Of a stretch of DNA of 64,000 nucleotides, positions 36,656-45,116 are shown piece after piece. A program made the translations under genes and the position numbers. The stretch's first letter is position 1; each line of letters begins with the position of its first letter. Source of the DNA: Ignavibacteria bacterium. Its GTDB lineage: Bacteria; Bacteroidota; Ignavibacteria; Kapaibacteriales; UBA961. Below the pieces are notes generated by a model. That model ran no database searches. It was given only the letters and a program-made list of their open reading frames with translations, and had not been told where the DNA came from. The stretch is taken from contig JADJXV010000014.1 of NCBI GenBank assembly GCA_016720145.1, forward strand, positions 1 to 64,000, written 5' to 3'.

Positions 36656-37005
36656 TTCAATGCTCCTTTTTTGAGAACGTAAATAAATCCGGCAAACAGC
36701 AATACCATAAAGAGAATCATCGCTATAAGTCCATTCAAGCCAAGAGCTTGGAATTGAACAGCCCATGGATACATGAAGACAATTTCAATATCGAATAAAA
36801 TAAAGAGCATAGCCACCAAGTAGAACTTCACCGAGAAACGTTCGCGAGCCGACGTAATCGGCTCCATTCCACATTCATACACGCTAAGTTTTGTCTTGGT
36901 CTTGGTTTTGCGCGGACCTAATATTTCGGCTGCCACGATATTTGAAAGCCCAAATAACCCGCCGACAACGACCATTATTATCAAAGGAAGGTAGGATTCA
37001 ATCAT
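36646..37005 (-). CDS. nuoA: NADH-quinone oxidoreductase subunit A
   Basis: NuoA is a three-span membrane subunit of complex I. The 119-residue product has spans near residues 5-25, 62-82 and 90-110 and the family segments KLSVYECGMEP (with the conserved Glu-Cys-Gly loop) and FYLVAMLFILFDIEIVFMYPWA. It overlaps nuoB by 10 bp, so the two are translationally coupled. A good TTTG-N19-TAAATTTG promoter lies 42 bp upstream. Confidence 0.95.
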   Translation of the reverse strand: MIESYLPLIIMVVVGGLFGLSNIVAAEILGPRKTKTKTKLSVYECGMEPITSARERFSVKFYLVAMLFILFDIEIVFMYPWAVQFQALGLNGLIAMILFMVLLFAGFIYVLKKGALKWD

Positions 37006-37046
37006 AAATTATTCTAAGAATGAAGGAGTAAAAGATTTTTACAGCC

Positions 37047-37077
37047 CAAATTTACCCGTTTTTTTTCGTTTGGCAAA
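37047..37077 (-). promoter_or_regulatory. Bacteroidota-type promoter of nuoAB
   Basis: On the minus strand TTTG (37077-37074), exactly 19 bases, then TAAATTTG (37054-37047). This matches the TTTG-N19-TAnnTTTG consensus in full. The leader would be about 35 bases. Confidence 0.65.
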
Positions 37078-37151
37078 GGAGAAAAATGGAGGCGGGGGAA
37101 TTCCTTAGCTTCCCGAGCCCCTCGCTTCCTCGCGAGCGGCTCGGTTGCTCC

Positions 37152-39650
37152 TCACCTCACCACCGAAAATTCCTTCGTCTTCGACACCCTACCACATTCG
37201 AGCTTGTAGTAATAGACGCCGCTTGGGAATTTCGTCGTATTGCATTTTACCTTGTACTCGCCTGCTTCTTTGGTTTCGCTGACGAGCGTGGTAACTTCTT
37301 TGCCTGCATTGTCATAGACTTTTATTTTCACCAACGACCGTGCGGGAATTGCATACTCGATGGTCATGGAAGTATTGCTGGGGTTCGGGTAATTTTGCCC
37401 GAGAACAAGTGAATTTTCCGGCGTAGTATTCACGGCAGACGACCCAACCTGCGATTTCCAATACGTGAGTAATTCGCGGAGCGCTTCGGGTTTGTTTTGT
37501 GGTGGCGGCATACCTGCCTGGTCTTGTTTATTTACTCCATGACATGAATTGCATGTTCGTATCTCCCCCGGCTGAAACGATATCCAGTACCGCTCACGAA
37601 CAACGCCCTTGCCGGCCGCATCTGACAATTGCCACGTCGTAGCGCGCTGCGCCGGAACAAACGACGCAACCGAACCGTCTTTGCCGATTTTCACACTTCC
37701 ACCCGAGGGTGCGCCGGTGACGGGAGGATTCTTTGCTTCCGGTTGATGCATCGGCCGAGCGATTACTCTACGTCCGGGCTGAGGATTCGTGGTGCCACCC
37801 ATTCCTCTGAGCATATCTCCTTGAAATATCTCCATATACTTCACATCATAGACTTTTCCCTGCTTGCCGATTGTTTCCGTGCCGCCCTCCGGCACACGCA
37901 GGTTAAACGGCTGCGTATTGTCGGCGCGGTCGCGTGTGGTCACGTCGCGGCTCACAATGAGGGCGAGCTTTTTTTCTTTCATCCATGTGCGCAGCTTGGA
38001 GGGGTCAACGCCTGTTTCGTCAAAGACTTGCTGTTCGATAGTGGGGATCGCATTTTCTCTCTTGAGTGGCGGTACAGCCGTCGCCTTCACCTCCACCGGG
38101 TCGAGTTCCCAGAGCGTATCGGTGCGGCTGATGATGTAGTCATTGCCGTTATAATACGATGTCGAGCGGACAATTCCGCTTGTAAGTAATTTATCGGCAA
38201 CAAAATACGGCGCACCGTCAATCATGGTTTGTTTCATGGTTTTGAGGCGGAAATTATACCGAATATTCGGACTTTCCGTTTGTCCCAAATTCTTATTCGC
38301 ATACGGCGACGGCGTGTGGCTCACGATTAACTGTCCATCCGACATAGGCAATGGTGTGCGGTAGTGACCGCTGTGATTAGGATTCGGCGTTTGCCCTTCT
38401 TCCGCCGATGAACCGGTCGCGCGATGAGTCAATTCAACTACTTCCATATCCTCAGGATTATCTCCTATTGCTCCGGTGAATTTCAGGATCTGCCCTGCAG
38501 TTTCACGACCGAATTCCCGGGCATTAGTGCAATAATACGTGCCCGGTAGATTGGGATCTTCGCGCAAATGAAATGAACCGCCGTCACCAAAAAACGAGAT
38601 TTTATTCTTCACATAACTTTTTTGAAATACATAATTTAGATTCGGATCATTGCGGAAAGATCCATCTGTATAGGTCCCGCCGAATTCATGCCGACCGACA
38701 TGATTCACCGTTTCCTCCTCGGTGCCGTCCTGATTAATTTCCCATGGGAAAAATTGATTAAAGGTATGCAGGGAAAGGTCGGACGAATAATCCGGACTCG
38801 ACGAATCACGGGGTTCGGGAAAGATTTCCGTATCCGCTACAAGTGGCGTAGCATCTTTAGATTCATCGGGATAGGTAATGGTGCCGTACGTCGCCTGCTG
38901 TCCTGCTTTGCGTTCACGACGGTCGGCATCTGCCTGCTGATCGCGCTGCAGATGGTCCCACCGCGTGTAGAGGATGCGTCCGTAGGAATCGACGATCGGA
39001 TAAAACGAACCGCTCGGCGAATGCTGAATCATCATCACTTCGCCCGTTGGGGTAATTTTCCAGAGCCCGGACACCACGCGCGCCGACTCGTATTCATCGA
39101 GCTGCGGATAGAGATGCGCGATGCCGCCGACGGGCATATCGGAGGTAAAAATCACGGAATTATCGCTGCCATACACCGGCGAAATATTATTATAGGTGTC
39201 GAGCTGACCGGTTACTTTGGTAATACTCACTTTTTCGCCTTTCCCAAAACCGCTTACTTCGTATAGCTGCCAGTAATTAATCGGATAATCATACTGTTTC
39301 ACCGGCGCACCGATGACCATCGAAAAGAGCGCTTTCGTGCCACTCCAATGCACACATGGTTGCCGCACTGCTATTGCATTACTGCGCTGTTGTATACTCG
39401 TATCGCCGAAACCTGCCTCGCGGGTGAGATTGCGGAGCGTCCCGTCCGCGTAGCGTATCATCAGGTCGCCGCCGCGCGGTGCGTTATCGATCCAGGGATT
39501 GTGATTGCTGAAGGTCTGCGTGATGGAAGTAAATCCATTCACAGGAATTTGCGTGACAAAAAGGATAGGATTAGCCGTCGTCACCGGCTGCGCGAACGTA
39601 CTCGTGCAGGCACAAAGGAGAGCGATGCAGAAGAGGTAGATTTGCTTCAT
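37152..39650 (-). CDS. HzsA-like propeller protein with one c-type haem site and T9SS sorting domain
   Basis: The 832-residue product has a signal peptide (ending STFAQ), a large TolB/PD40-type propeller region (RGGDLMIRYADGTLRNLT, HWSGTKALFSM, SPVYGSDNSVIFTSDMP), a single haem-binding CNSCH motif near residue 700, and a Por/type IX C-terminal domain with the type A signature NYPNPSNTSMTIEY ... FPSGVYYYKL. The layout resembles the family annotated as hydrazine-synthase alpha-subunit-like, but the full HzsA haem set is absent and no anammox gene is near, so hydrazine chemistry is not implied. Likely a surface redox protein. Confidence 0.7.
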   Translation of the reverse strand: MKQIYLFCIALLCACTSTFAQPVTTANPILFVTQIPVNGFTSITQTFSNHNPWIDNAPRGGDLMIRYADGTLRNLTREAGFGDTSIQQRSNAIAVRQPCVHWSGTKALFSMVIGAPVKQYDYPINYWQLYEVSGFGKGEKVSITKVTGQLDTYNNISPVYGSDNSVIFTSDMPVGGIAHLYPQLDEYESARVVSGLWKITPTGEVMMIQHSPSGSFYPIVDSYGRILYTRWDHLQRDQQADADRRERKAGQQATYGTITYPDESKDATPLVADTEIFPEPRDSSSPDYSSDLSLHTFNQFFPWEINQDGTEEETVNHVGRHEFGGTYTDGSFRNDPNLNYVFQKSYVKNKISFFGDGGSFHLREDPNLPGTYYCTNAREFGRETAGQILKFTGAIGDNPEDMEVVELTHRATGSSAEEGQTPNPNHSGHYRTPLPMSDGQLIVSHTPSPYANKNLGQTESPNIRYNFRLKTMKQTMIDGAPYFVADKLLTSGIVRSTSYYNGNDYIISRTDTLWELDPVEVKATAVPPLKRENAIPTIEQQVFDETGVDPSKLRTWMKEKKLALIVSRDVTTRDRADNTQPFNLRVPEGGTETIGKQGKVYDVKYMEIFQGDMLRGMGGTTNPQPGRRVIARPMHQPEAKNPPVTGAPSGGSVKIGKDGSVASFVPAQRATTWQLSDAAGKGVVRERYWISFQPGEIRTCNSCHGVNKQDQAGMPPPQNKPEALRELLTYWKSQVGSSAVNTTPENSLVLGQNYPNPSNTSMTIEYAIPARSLVKIKVYDNAGKEVTTLVSETKEAGEYKVKCNTTKFPSGVYYYKLECGRVSKTKEFSVVR

Positions 39651-39918
39651 GGGTTGCCTTGTGTAATTGGATAACTGATATTACTTCAATTCTTGTTAAA
39701 CAATCTGATGATTTGATAGTTGGTTACAGGAGTGGAGGATTGTAATTGTACGTTGATTTATTGCTCAGTCAAAATCGTTGAAAGATGGTGTGGAATTTCT
39801 TTCTACTCTACGGATTTTCTACCATCTATTTCAATAAATACCGCTACTATCTTCTGTCTTTTTGATAATTTTGCAACAAATAATGCTGGTCAATTTCACC
39901 CCAACTCTACAAATCTAT

Positions 39919-40134
39919 ATGCGACAAGTCACAATATATACAACAGATAAGGACTACAATCAATTCATCGAACTGGCGCGGAATCTTCGTTATGTCAAAA
40001 AAATAGAAACCGACGACGAACCAACCAAAGAAGAGATTATCGAGAATCTCAAGCGTGGTTTTGTAGAGATGCAGCTATTCAAAAAAGGAAAGCTAAAGAC
40101 CAAATCAGCAGAGGAATTTTTGAATGAACTATAA
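39919..40134 (+). CDS. Antitoxin of a type II toxin-antitoxin pair
   Basis: From the ATG at 39919 the product is 71 residues: a basic/beta N-terminus (MRQVTIYTTDKDYNQFIELARNL cut here by length) then an acidic linker (TDDEPTKEEIIENL) and a C-terminal KKGKLKTKSAEEFLNEL tail, a layout typical of small antitoxins. It overlaps the toxin start by 11 bp, the usual coupled arrangement. The frame is open further upstream to 39862 but that part is non-coding in character. Family not precisely assigned. Confidence 0.65.
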   Translation: MRQVTIYTTDKDYNQFIELARNLRYVKKIETDDEPTKEEIIENLKRGFVEMQLFKKGKLKTKSAEEFLNEL

Positions 40135-40449
40135 TCTTGAACTCTCCGTAGGTTTTGAGAATGAAGCAAAAAAGCTGGTGAAAAAATATCCATCTTTAAA
40201 ACCGAACTCGCACAACTATTTGCAGAACTTAGAATTAACCCAACAATGGGAACGCCTCTTGGTAATGACATCTACAAAATCCGAATTGCCGTCGCATCTA
40301 AAAATAAAGGTAAGTCCGGTGGTGCAAGAGTTCTTACCTTTGTAAAGATTTCGGAAACTACAGTTCTTTTATTTTCCATCTACAGCAAAGGTGATAAAGA
40401 TACTATTTCAGACAAAGAGATTGAAAAACTCCTCAAAGAGTATTTGTAG
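40124..40449 (+). CDS. RelE/ParE-type toxin (frameshifted)
   Basis: Frames 40124-40345 and 40246-40449 form one 108-residue toxin when one A is added to the run at 40198-40201. The restored text reads SLKTELAQLFAELRINP, TMGTPLGNDIYKIRIA, then KGKSGGARVLTF and LLFSIYSKGDKDTISDKEI, which is the RelE-superfamily pattern of a substrate-binding beta sheet with Arg/Lys-rich centre. RelE-type toxins cleave mRNA on the ribosome. If the frameshift is real the toxin is dead; if a miscall, the pair is intact. Confidence 0.7.
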
Positions 40450-40627
40450 CTTGGAGTATGAATTCGTGTAGTGAGATTTGATTTCTGCTGCACATGCTAT
40501 TTATTTTCAACCTAATCGCATATAAAGTAAGTACACCAAGCGTCTCATGGTATTTTTCACAACCTATTGCCAGAACCATTCTCATCCGGCAAGCTGATTG
40601 TGCATATAGATTTCAGCTTTTCTCATA

Positions 40628-40846
40628 TTATATCTCCCGCTTACTTGCGACTACTCCGACCTCACAACCGAAGAGCCGGAGAACTTGATTCACCTTGTCC
40701 AATCGAAGAGTCGCCTTCCCCTGCTCGGCTTCACGGATAAACCGCAGACCAACGCCCGCTTTCTCCGCAAGTTCAGGTTGCGTCATGCCTAGCTGCCTGC
40801 GCTTCTCTTTCAAAAATGTCGCTATATGTGTTGTTGTATCATTCAT
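40628..40846 (-). CDS. Orphan HipB/Y4mF-type HTH regulator
   Basis: The 72-residue product from the ATG at 40846 is an Xre-family helix-turn-helix protein: KEKRRQLGMTQPELAEKAGV followed by LRFIREAEQGKATLRLDKVNQVL is the typical Y4mF/HipB sequence. HipB normally represses its operon and neutralises the HipA kinase, but no HipA frame follows within the next 180 bp on this strand, so the toxin is missing. Two operator-like sites and a -7 candidate lie immediately upstream, consistent with autorepression. Confidence 0.85.
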   Translation of the reverse strand: MNDTTTHIATFLKEKRRQLGMTQPELAEKAGVGLRFIREAEQGKATLRLDKVNQVLRLFGCEVGVVASKREI

Positions 40847-40850
40847 TGTG

Positions 40851-40907
40851 TACCCTTTCGGGTGCAAATATAGAGAAATATGGTGAATTTATACCTTTTC
40901 GGGTGTA
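40851..40907 (-). promoter_or_regulatory. Autoregulatory region: two ACCCnnnnGGGT-like operators and a -7 box
   Basis: On the plus strand TACCCTTTCGGGTGCA (40851-40866) and TACCTTTTCGGGTGTA (40892-40907) are 41 bp apart, close to four helical turns. A minus-strand TATATTTG (40865-40872) lies between them, so one site would cover the transcription start and the other the -33 region. Confidence 0.6.
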
Positions 40908-40984
40908 GAAAAGTTGACTGCATTGTCCATTTTTTCTCTCTATCTCATTAATTAAGAATTGGGCTTTTAACCAATGTACGAGTG

Positions 40985-41036
40985 AATTACATTCGCCCTA
41001 CCCTGCACGACTTGGGCGAATGCGATTCGCCCCTAC
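40985..41036. repeat. Palindromic intergenic repeat, family GCGAATGCAATTCGC, copy 5
   Basis: TTACATTCGCCC, a TGCACGACTT spacer, GGGCGAATGCGATTCGCCCC. Confidence 0.8.
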
Positions 41037-41078
41037 GACTGCGTTCAATTTCCACAAAAAATGTCAGAGCAACTCCTC

Positions 41079-42824
41079 TCACTTCACCGACTTCATCCAC
41101 TCCTCAATATTCTTCTCCAACATCGCGAGCGGAATAGCTCCATTTTCTAAAATTGCATCGTGGAATTTTGTGATTGAGAATTTTGTGCCAAGGGTTTTCT
41201 CGGCTTTGCTCCTGAGCGCTTTGATGCGTAACTCCCCGATTTTATATGCCAATGCCTGCCCCGGCCATACAATATACCGATCCACTTCGCTGCGCGTGTC
41301 GAGTTCGGAATTGGAGGCATGCGTCATCATAAATTGCACTGCCTGCTCCCGCGTCCAATTCTTCGAATGCAGCCCTGCATCGACCACCAAACGGCACGCG
41401 CGCCACATCTCGAAGGTCAGTGCGCCATAACGCTGGTAGAGGTCTGTGTACATCCCTGTTTCATAACCCAAGCTCTCGGCGTAAAGCGCCCAGCCCTCGA
41501 CGAATGCCGTGAATCCCATCTGACGGCGCACCCATGGAAGTGCGGTAAGCTCTTGCGCGACAGCTATTTGCAAGTGATGCCCGGGAATGGCTTCATGCAG
41601 CGCTAGCGCGGTCATCGTGAATTTCGGACGTGACGGCAGGTCGTAGGTATTGACATAAAAATACCCGGGACGCGAACGGTCTTCCGGCGCGGAATAATAA
41701 TATGCCTGCGGTGCAGATTTCGTGCGGTAACTCTCCATTTCCTTGAGAGCGTACGGCGCTTTTGGCAACCGACCAAAAAGCGACGGCAGTTTCGCGTCCA
41801 TCGTTTTGAGAATGGCTGCAAAATCATCGAGCATTTTTTGCTTGTCGGTGTAGTAAAATGCAGTGTCTGTGAGGAGGTATTTGTTGAATTCGGCAAGCGT
41901 TCCCTTGAAACCGATCTGATTCTTTAATTCCTCCATAAGCGCTTGAATTCGCGTTACTTCCTTCATGCCAAGATTGAAAATTTCATCCGCAGTCATCGAT
42001 GTCGTGGTCTCGTGGCGAATTGCAAATTTGTACCGTTCCTCACCATCCGGCAATGCTGAAACGCCGTCAATTGCGCGGCAATTCGGGAGATACTCATTCT
42101 TGATAAAGTCGTAGAGTGTTTGGTAATTGCTTTTGATATCCGAACCGATAATTGCGGCTAATTCTTTAGTAATACGGTCTTTATCACTCTGTGACCACGA
42201 TTTGTCAATTTGGAGCGCAGGCGTCATGAAAGGACTAGAATCGACCGGCACATCTTTAATGGCTGCAATCTGCGTAAGTACTTGTTCCATAGCAAATTTC
42301 GGCGGCACAAGTTTTTCCTGCATTCCCTTTTTCATATTGGCGATAATATCCGTCACCTGCTTGCCGAAGCCACGCAGCCGCTTGAAATATTTCTCATAAT
42401 CACTCGGCGTTTTAAGTACTTGTGTCTCAATTATCTGCGGAAAACCGATGTGAATGCCGTCCTGTTGTGTGAGCGGCATGAGGTGATGTTTGAATTTCTC
42501 ACCTTCAAAATCATCGGCGAACATCTCACTCACCAGCTCATAATTCACTTTGTTTTCCGGTGTGAGTTTGTTAGTATCAATCGCAGCTAACTGTTTGGAA
42601 TACATGTGCAAAGAATCATAATGCGCTTTCTCGGCTTTCTCCGACAAATCCGTCAAACGGTCATCGAAGCGATGGTCACCTTCATAGGTCGCCATTTCGG
42701 GAAACGTGCGCATGACGTATTCTTTATAATTGGCGAAGAGTTGGGTTATTTCGGCATTCGGGTCTTTTTTCATAGCGCATCCGCTGAGAATGAGGAAGGC
42801 AAGTAGTAGTAGTCGTATTTTCAT
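41079..42824 (-). CDS. DUF885 family lipoprotein (putative zinc peptidase)
   Basis: The 581-residue product has a lipoprotein signal (LAFLILSGC, lipobox LSGC) and the DUF885 layout: acidic N-terminus, then the hallmark ALHEAIPGHHLQ (about residues 410-421) with an HExxxGH-like zinc motif, then GWALYAESLG supplying the third ligand, and the C-terminal WPGQALAYKIGELRI. DUF885 proteins are predicted M3/M32-like metallopeptidases of the cell envelope; substrates are mostly unknown. Monocistronic. Confidence 0.85.
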   Translation of the reverse strand: MKIRLLLLAFLILSGCAMKKDPNAEITQLFANYKEYVMRTFPEMATYEGDHRFDDRLTDLSEKAEKAHYDSLHMYSKQLAAIDTNKLTPENKVNYELVSEMFADDFEGEKFKHHLMPLTQQDGIHIGFPQIIETQVLKTPSDYEKYFKRLRGFGKQVTDIIANMKKGMQEKLVPPKFAMEQVLTQIAAIKDVPVDSSPFMTPALQIDKSWSQSDKDRITKELAAIIGSDIKSNYQTLYDFIKNEYLPNCRAIDGVSALPDGEERYKFAIRHETTTSMTADEIFNLGMKEVTRIQALMEELKNQIGFKGTLAEFNKYLLTDTAFYYTDKQKMLDDFAAILKTMDAKLPSLFGRLPKAPYALKEMESYRTKSAPQAYYYSAPEDRSRPGYFYVNTYDLPSRPKFTMTALALHEAIPGHHLQIAVAQELTALPWVRRQMGFTAFVEGWALYAESLGYETGMYTDLYQRYGALTFEMWRACRLVVDAGLHSKNWTREQAVQFMMTHASNSELDTRSEVDRYIVWPGQALAYKIGELRIKALRSKAEKTLGTKFSITKFHDAILENGAIPLAMLEKNIEEWMKSVK

Positions 42825-42913
42825 GATTTATATATAGCTTATGAAGAATAGCACGCTGATTGGCGCTGATTATTTATGATTTTATATGATTGTTTTTGGG
42901 TAATCGAACGCCT

Positions 42914-43034
42914 GTCATTCTGAACATGTCTTCATGTGAAGAATCGAAACGTGCTGAATTGCCCTGCTGAATTAACATGTTGATTTTTCACCTGCTAACG
43001 GCGATTCTTCACATGAAGACATGTTCAGAATGAC
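42914..43034. repeat. 121-bp element with perfect 33-bp terminal inverted repeats
   Basis: The arms 42914-42946 (GTCATTCTGAACATGTCTTC...) and 43002-43034 are exact reverse complements, with 55 bp between. A related, less perfect pair of arms lies at about 63660-63765. No coding frame. Confidence 0.9.
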
Positions 43035-43100
43035 AAGTGATGGGTACATTCCCACCACTCACCGAATAACTTCTTTCATTTCATCAGACATACGAAATGG

Positions 43101-43553
43101 TTAATCTCCAAGGAATCTCAATTTTGAAGCGATTTCTTGTTTCAATTCCTCATAATTTTTATGATAAAATTCTGATAATTTGACCACTTTCGCTCCATTT
43201 TTCATCAGATATAAATACTGATAGGTGCCGCCGCTTTCAGTAGGGAGGTCAGAGGTTGTATAGCCTTCAAAATCACTATACGAATATTGACATATAGTAC
43301 CGATTCCGTAATACCCCCGCACAGTAAGTGATTGATCATCGAGCGAAATAACGATTGCTTTGGTGCGCACTTCTCCGAGAAGCAGCCAAGCAAGAACAGC
43401 GAGCATAAAACCGCACAACCCAATGTAAATAAAGACTGCGGCTAGATCATCTTCACCAATGGCAATGCTGCTGATAAACAGTGTAAATCCTACTAAGAAA
43501 ATCACTAGTATGAGCGGTAAGTATGCAGGGAAGCGGAATTGGGAAGTGAGCAT
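43101..43553 (-). CDS. Hypothetical two-span membrane protein
   Basis: From the ATG at 43553 the product is 150 residues with two hydrophobic helices (LPLILVIFLVGFTLFISSIA and VFIYIGLCGFMLAVLAWLLL) and a soluble C-terminus containing ISLDDQSLTVRGYYGIG and LSEFYHKNYEELKQEI, which resembles a PH-like beta domain following a membrane hairpin. The frame opens 18 codons earlier but without a leader-like segment. Not recognised. It stands alone. Confidence 0.55.
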   Translation of the reverse strand: MLTSQFRFPAYLPLILVIFLVGFTLFISSIAIGEDDLAAVFIYIGLCGFMLAVLAWLLLGEVRTKAIVISLDDQSLTVRGYYGIGTICQYSYSDFEGYTTSDLPTESGGTYQYLYLMKNGAKVVKLSEFYHKNYEELKQEIASKLRFLGD

Positions 43554-43719
43554 GGAATTATTGAAGATATTATTGAATGTTATTAGGGTTTGCCGGTAAT
43601 AAACCACACTCAGGCATGTTGCTTGACTTCACAGAATCAATACAATCATATATAATTAATTATTATACAAATCAAACAATTAAAATCATATCACCTTTCC
43701 CTATCCGGCAATTCAGGGT

Positions 43720-44394
43720 CTATTTTTTTGCCGTGGAATAGTCCAGATTAGCCCCAGCAATATCACCTATGGTTTCACGTGAAAGGCTCCTGTAATAATA
43801 AGCACTTGCGTAATCTTCGTAATAATAAATTGCCTTCGTAAAGTCTTCAATCGCCGTTTTATTATCTCCTAAAGCTGACTTTGAGATTCCTCTACCATTG
43901 AATGACTCTGCAAGACTTGGATCAAATTTCAAAGCTTCATCGAAATCTTTAATAGCTCCAATATGATCATTGACAGCAGATTTTGCATACCCTAGACTTT
44001 GAAATACTACTGAAGATAGTGCATTTTTACAATTCAAAGCATTTTTATAATCAATTATTGCTCCTGTAAAATCTCCAAGATTTGTCTTGGCTTTACCTCT
44101 TAAATGATAAAATTCATAGAGAGTTTGGTCGTATTTTATTGCATTTGTAAAGTCTTCAACTGCTCCAGGATTATCACCGAGTTTCAATTTTGAAAAGCCA
44201 CGATTATAATACACTAGTGCATAATGAGGCATACATTGTAATGCCGTATCAAAATCTTTGATTGCTCCCACGAAATCTTCTACTTCAATTTTCAATACAC
44301 CTTTCCTATTCATCTCTACACCACAGTACCTATACTCGCAGCCGAATATTATGAACGAACTACAAAGTATGACACTCATAACCATACTACGCAT
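43720..44394 (-). CDS. TPR-repeat lipoprotein
   Basis: The 224-residue product has a lipoprotein signal (SVILCSSFIIFGC, lipobox FGC) and about six tetratricopeptide repeats with the recurring pattern GDFxGAIxDFxxALxxxPxxAxxYxxRGxxKxxLGD, one blade per ~34 residues. TPR solenoids mediate protein binding, here probably in the periplasm. No partner is evident in the neighbourhood. Confidence 0.8.
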   Translation of the reverse strand: MRSMVMSVILCSSFIIFGCEYRYCGVEMNRKGVLKIEVEDFVGAIKDFDTALQCMPHYALVYYNRGFSKLKLGDNPGAVEDFTNAIKYDQTLYEFYHLRGKAKTNLGDFTGAIIDYKNALNCKNALSSVVFQSLGYAKSAVNDHIGAIKDFDEALKFDPSLAESFNGRGISKSALGDNKTAIEDFTKAIYYYEDYASAYYYRSLSRETIGDIAGANLDYSTAKK

Positions 44395-44584
44395 ACAATC
44401 ACCTGAAGTATATTTGAAATAAATGAGTTATTAATTCTAGGATACAAAGGGTTCTCATTTAAAATGTGAAATCATACAATAGCTAATTGTATATTTCTGA
44501 AGCAAATCATCAATTACTTTCCAAATTTTCCTCGTAATTTACACCCACAATATCATCCATTCCACGACAAAATAAACTTCTAAA

Positions 44585-44809
44585 ATGCTCCGATATCATC
44601 TTCCATACGTTCGTACCTTCTTTATTTGTAGTATGATACTTCTTCTTGGCTCACTCGGCAGCTGCGACCGATTCAAAGACAAATGGGAACGCAGGGAACG
44701 TAAAATCCACTACCTCAATGAAGAAATTGACTCTGCCCGTAATATTCAAGCGCGGTATCAAGATTCTCTTCGGCATGCGCATGATTCGATCAGAAAGCAA
44801 CAGAAATAA
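44585..44809 (+). CDS. Small putative lipoprotein
   Basis: The 74-residue product has a lipoprotein signal (ICSMILLLGSLGSC, lipobox LGSC) followed by a highly charged helix (KDKWERRERKIHYLNEEIDSAR, cut here) that may form a coiled coil. A clear terminator lies within 10 bp of the stop, which supports a real transcript. Function unknown; resembles small envelope lipoproteins in size and layout. Confidence 0.55.
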   Translation: MLRYHLPYVRTFFICSMILLLGSLGSCDRFKDKWERRERKIHYLNEEIDSARNIQARYQDSLRHAHDSIRKQQK

Positions 44810-44814
44810 TACTT

Positions 44815-44853
44815 GAAGAGGTTTTCAAATTTTTGAAAACCTCTTTTTTTTCT
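44815..44853 (+). terminator. Rho-independent terminator
   Basis: AGAGGTTTTCAAA, TTT loop, then its complement TTGAAAACCTCT and a T-run. Confidence 0.85.
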
Positions 44854-44873
44854 GTTTTAATGTGCACTTGTTC

Positions 44874-45116
44874 ACTTAATCGGTAAGAATTCGGCATTTG
44901 GCTTGATGCTTCGACAGGATCAGAATGACTGGATTAAAATGAGTGCTTACCCATTCTATTTCTTACGACTTACGACTTTTCACTTGCAACTAATCTCTTG
45001 TATATTCGGCATTTGCTTGATGCTTCGACAAGCTCAGCATGACGGGAGCTTGAGCATCGTTTACCTATTCTATTTCTTATTACTTACTACTTACTACTTA
45101 CAGACTTACAGACTAT
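44874..45116. repeat. Repeat-filled spacer
   Basis: Two TTGATGCTTCGACA(A/G)G(C/A)TCAG-type arms (about 44903 and 45015) and CTTACGACTTACGAC / CTTACTACTTAC tandem tracts (about 44965 and 45072-45110) that run up to the acyl-CoA dehydrogenase stop. Confidence 0.65.

Noticed and set aside
37152..39650. Hydrazine synthase (anammox) function
   Set aside because: Only one CxxCH site, a T9SS sorting domain at the end and no other anammox gene; only the propeller part resembles HzsA.
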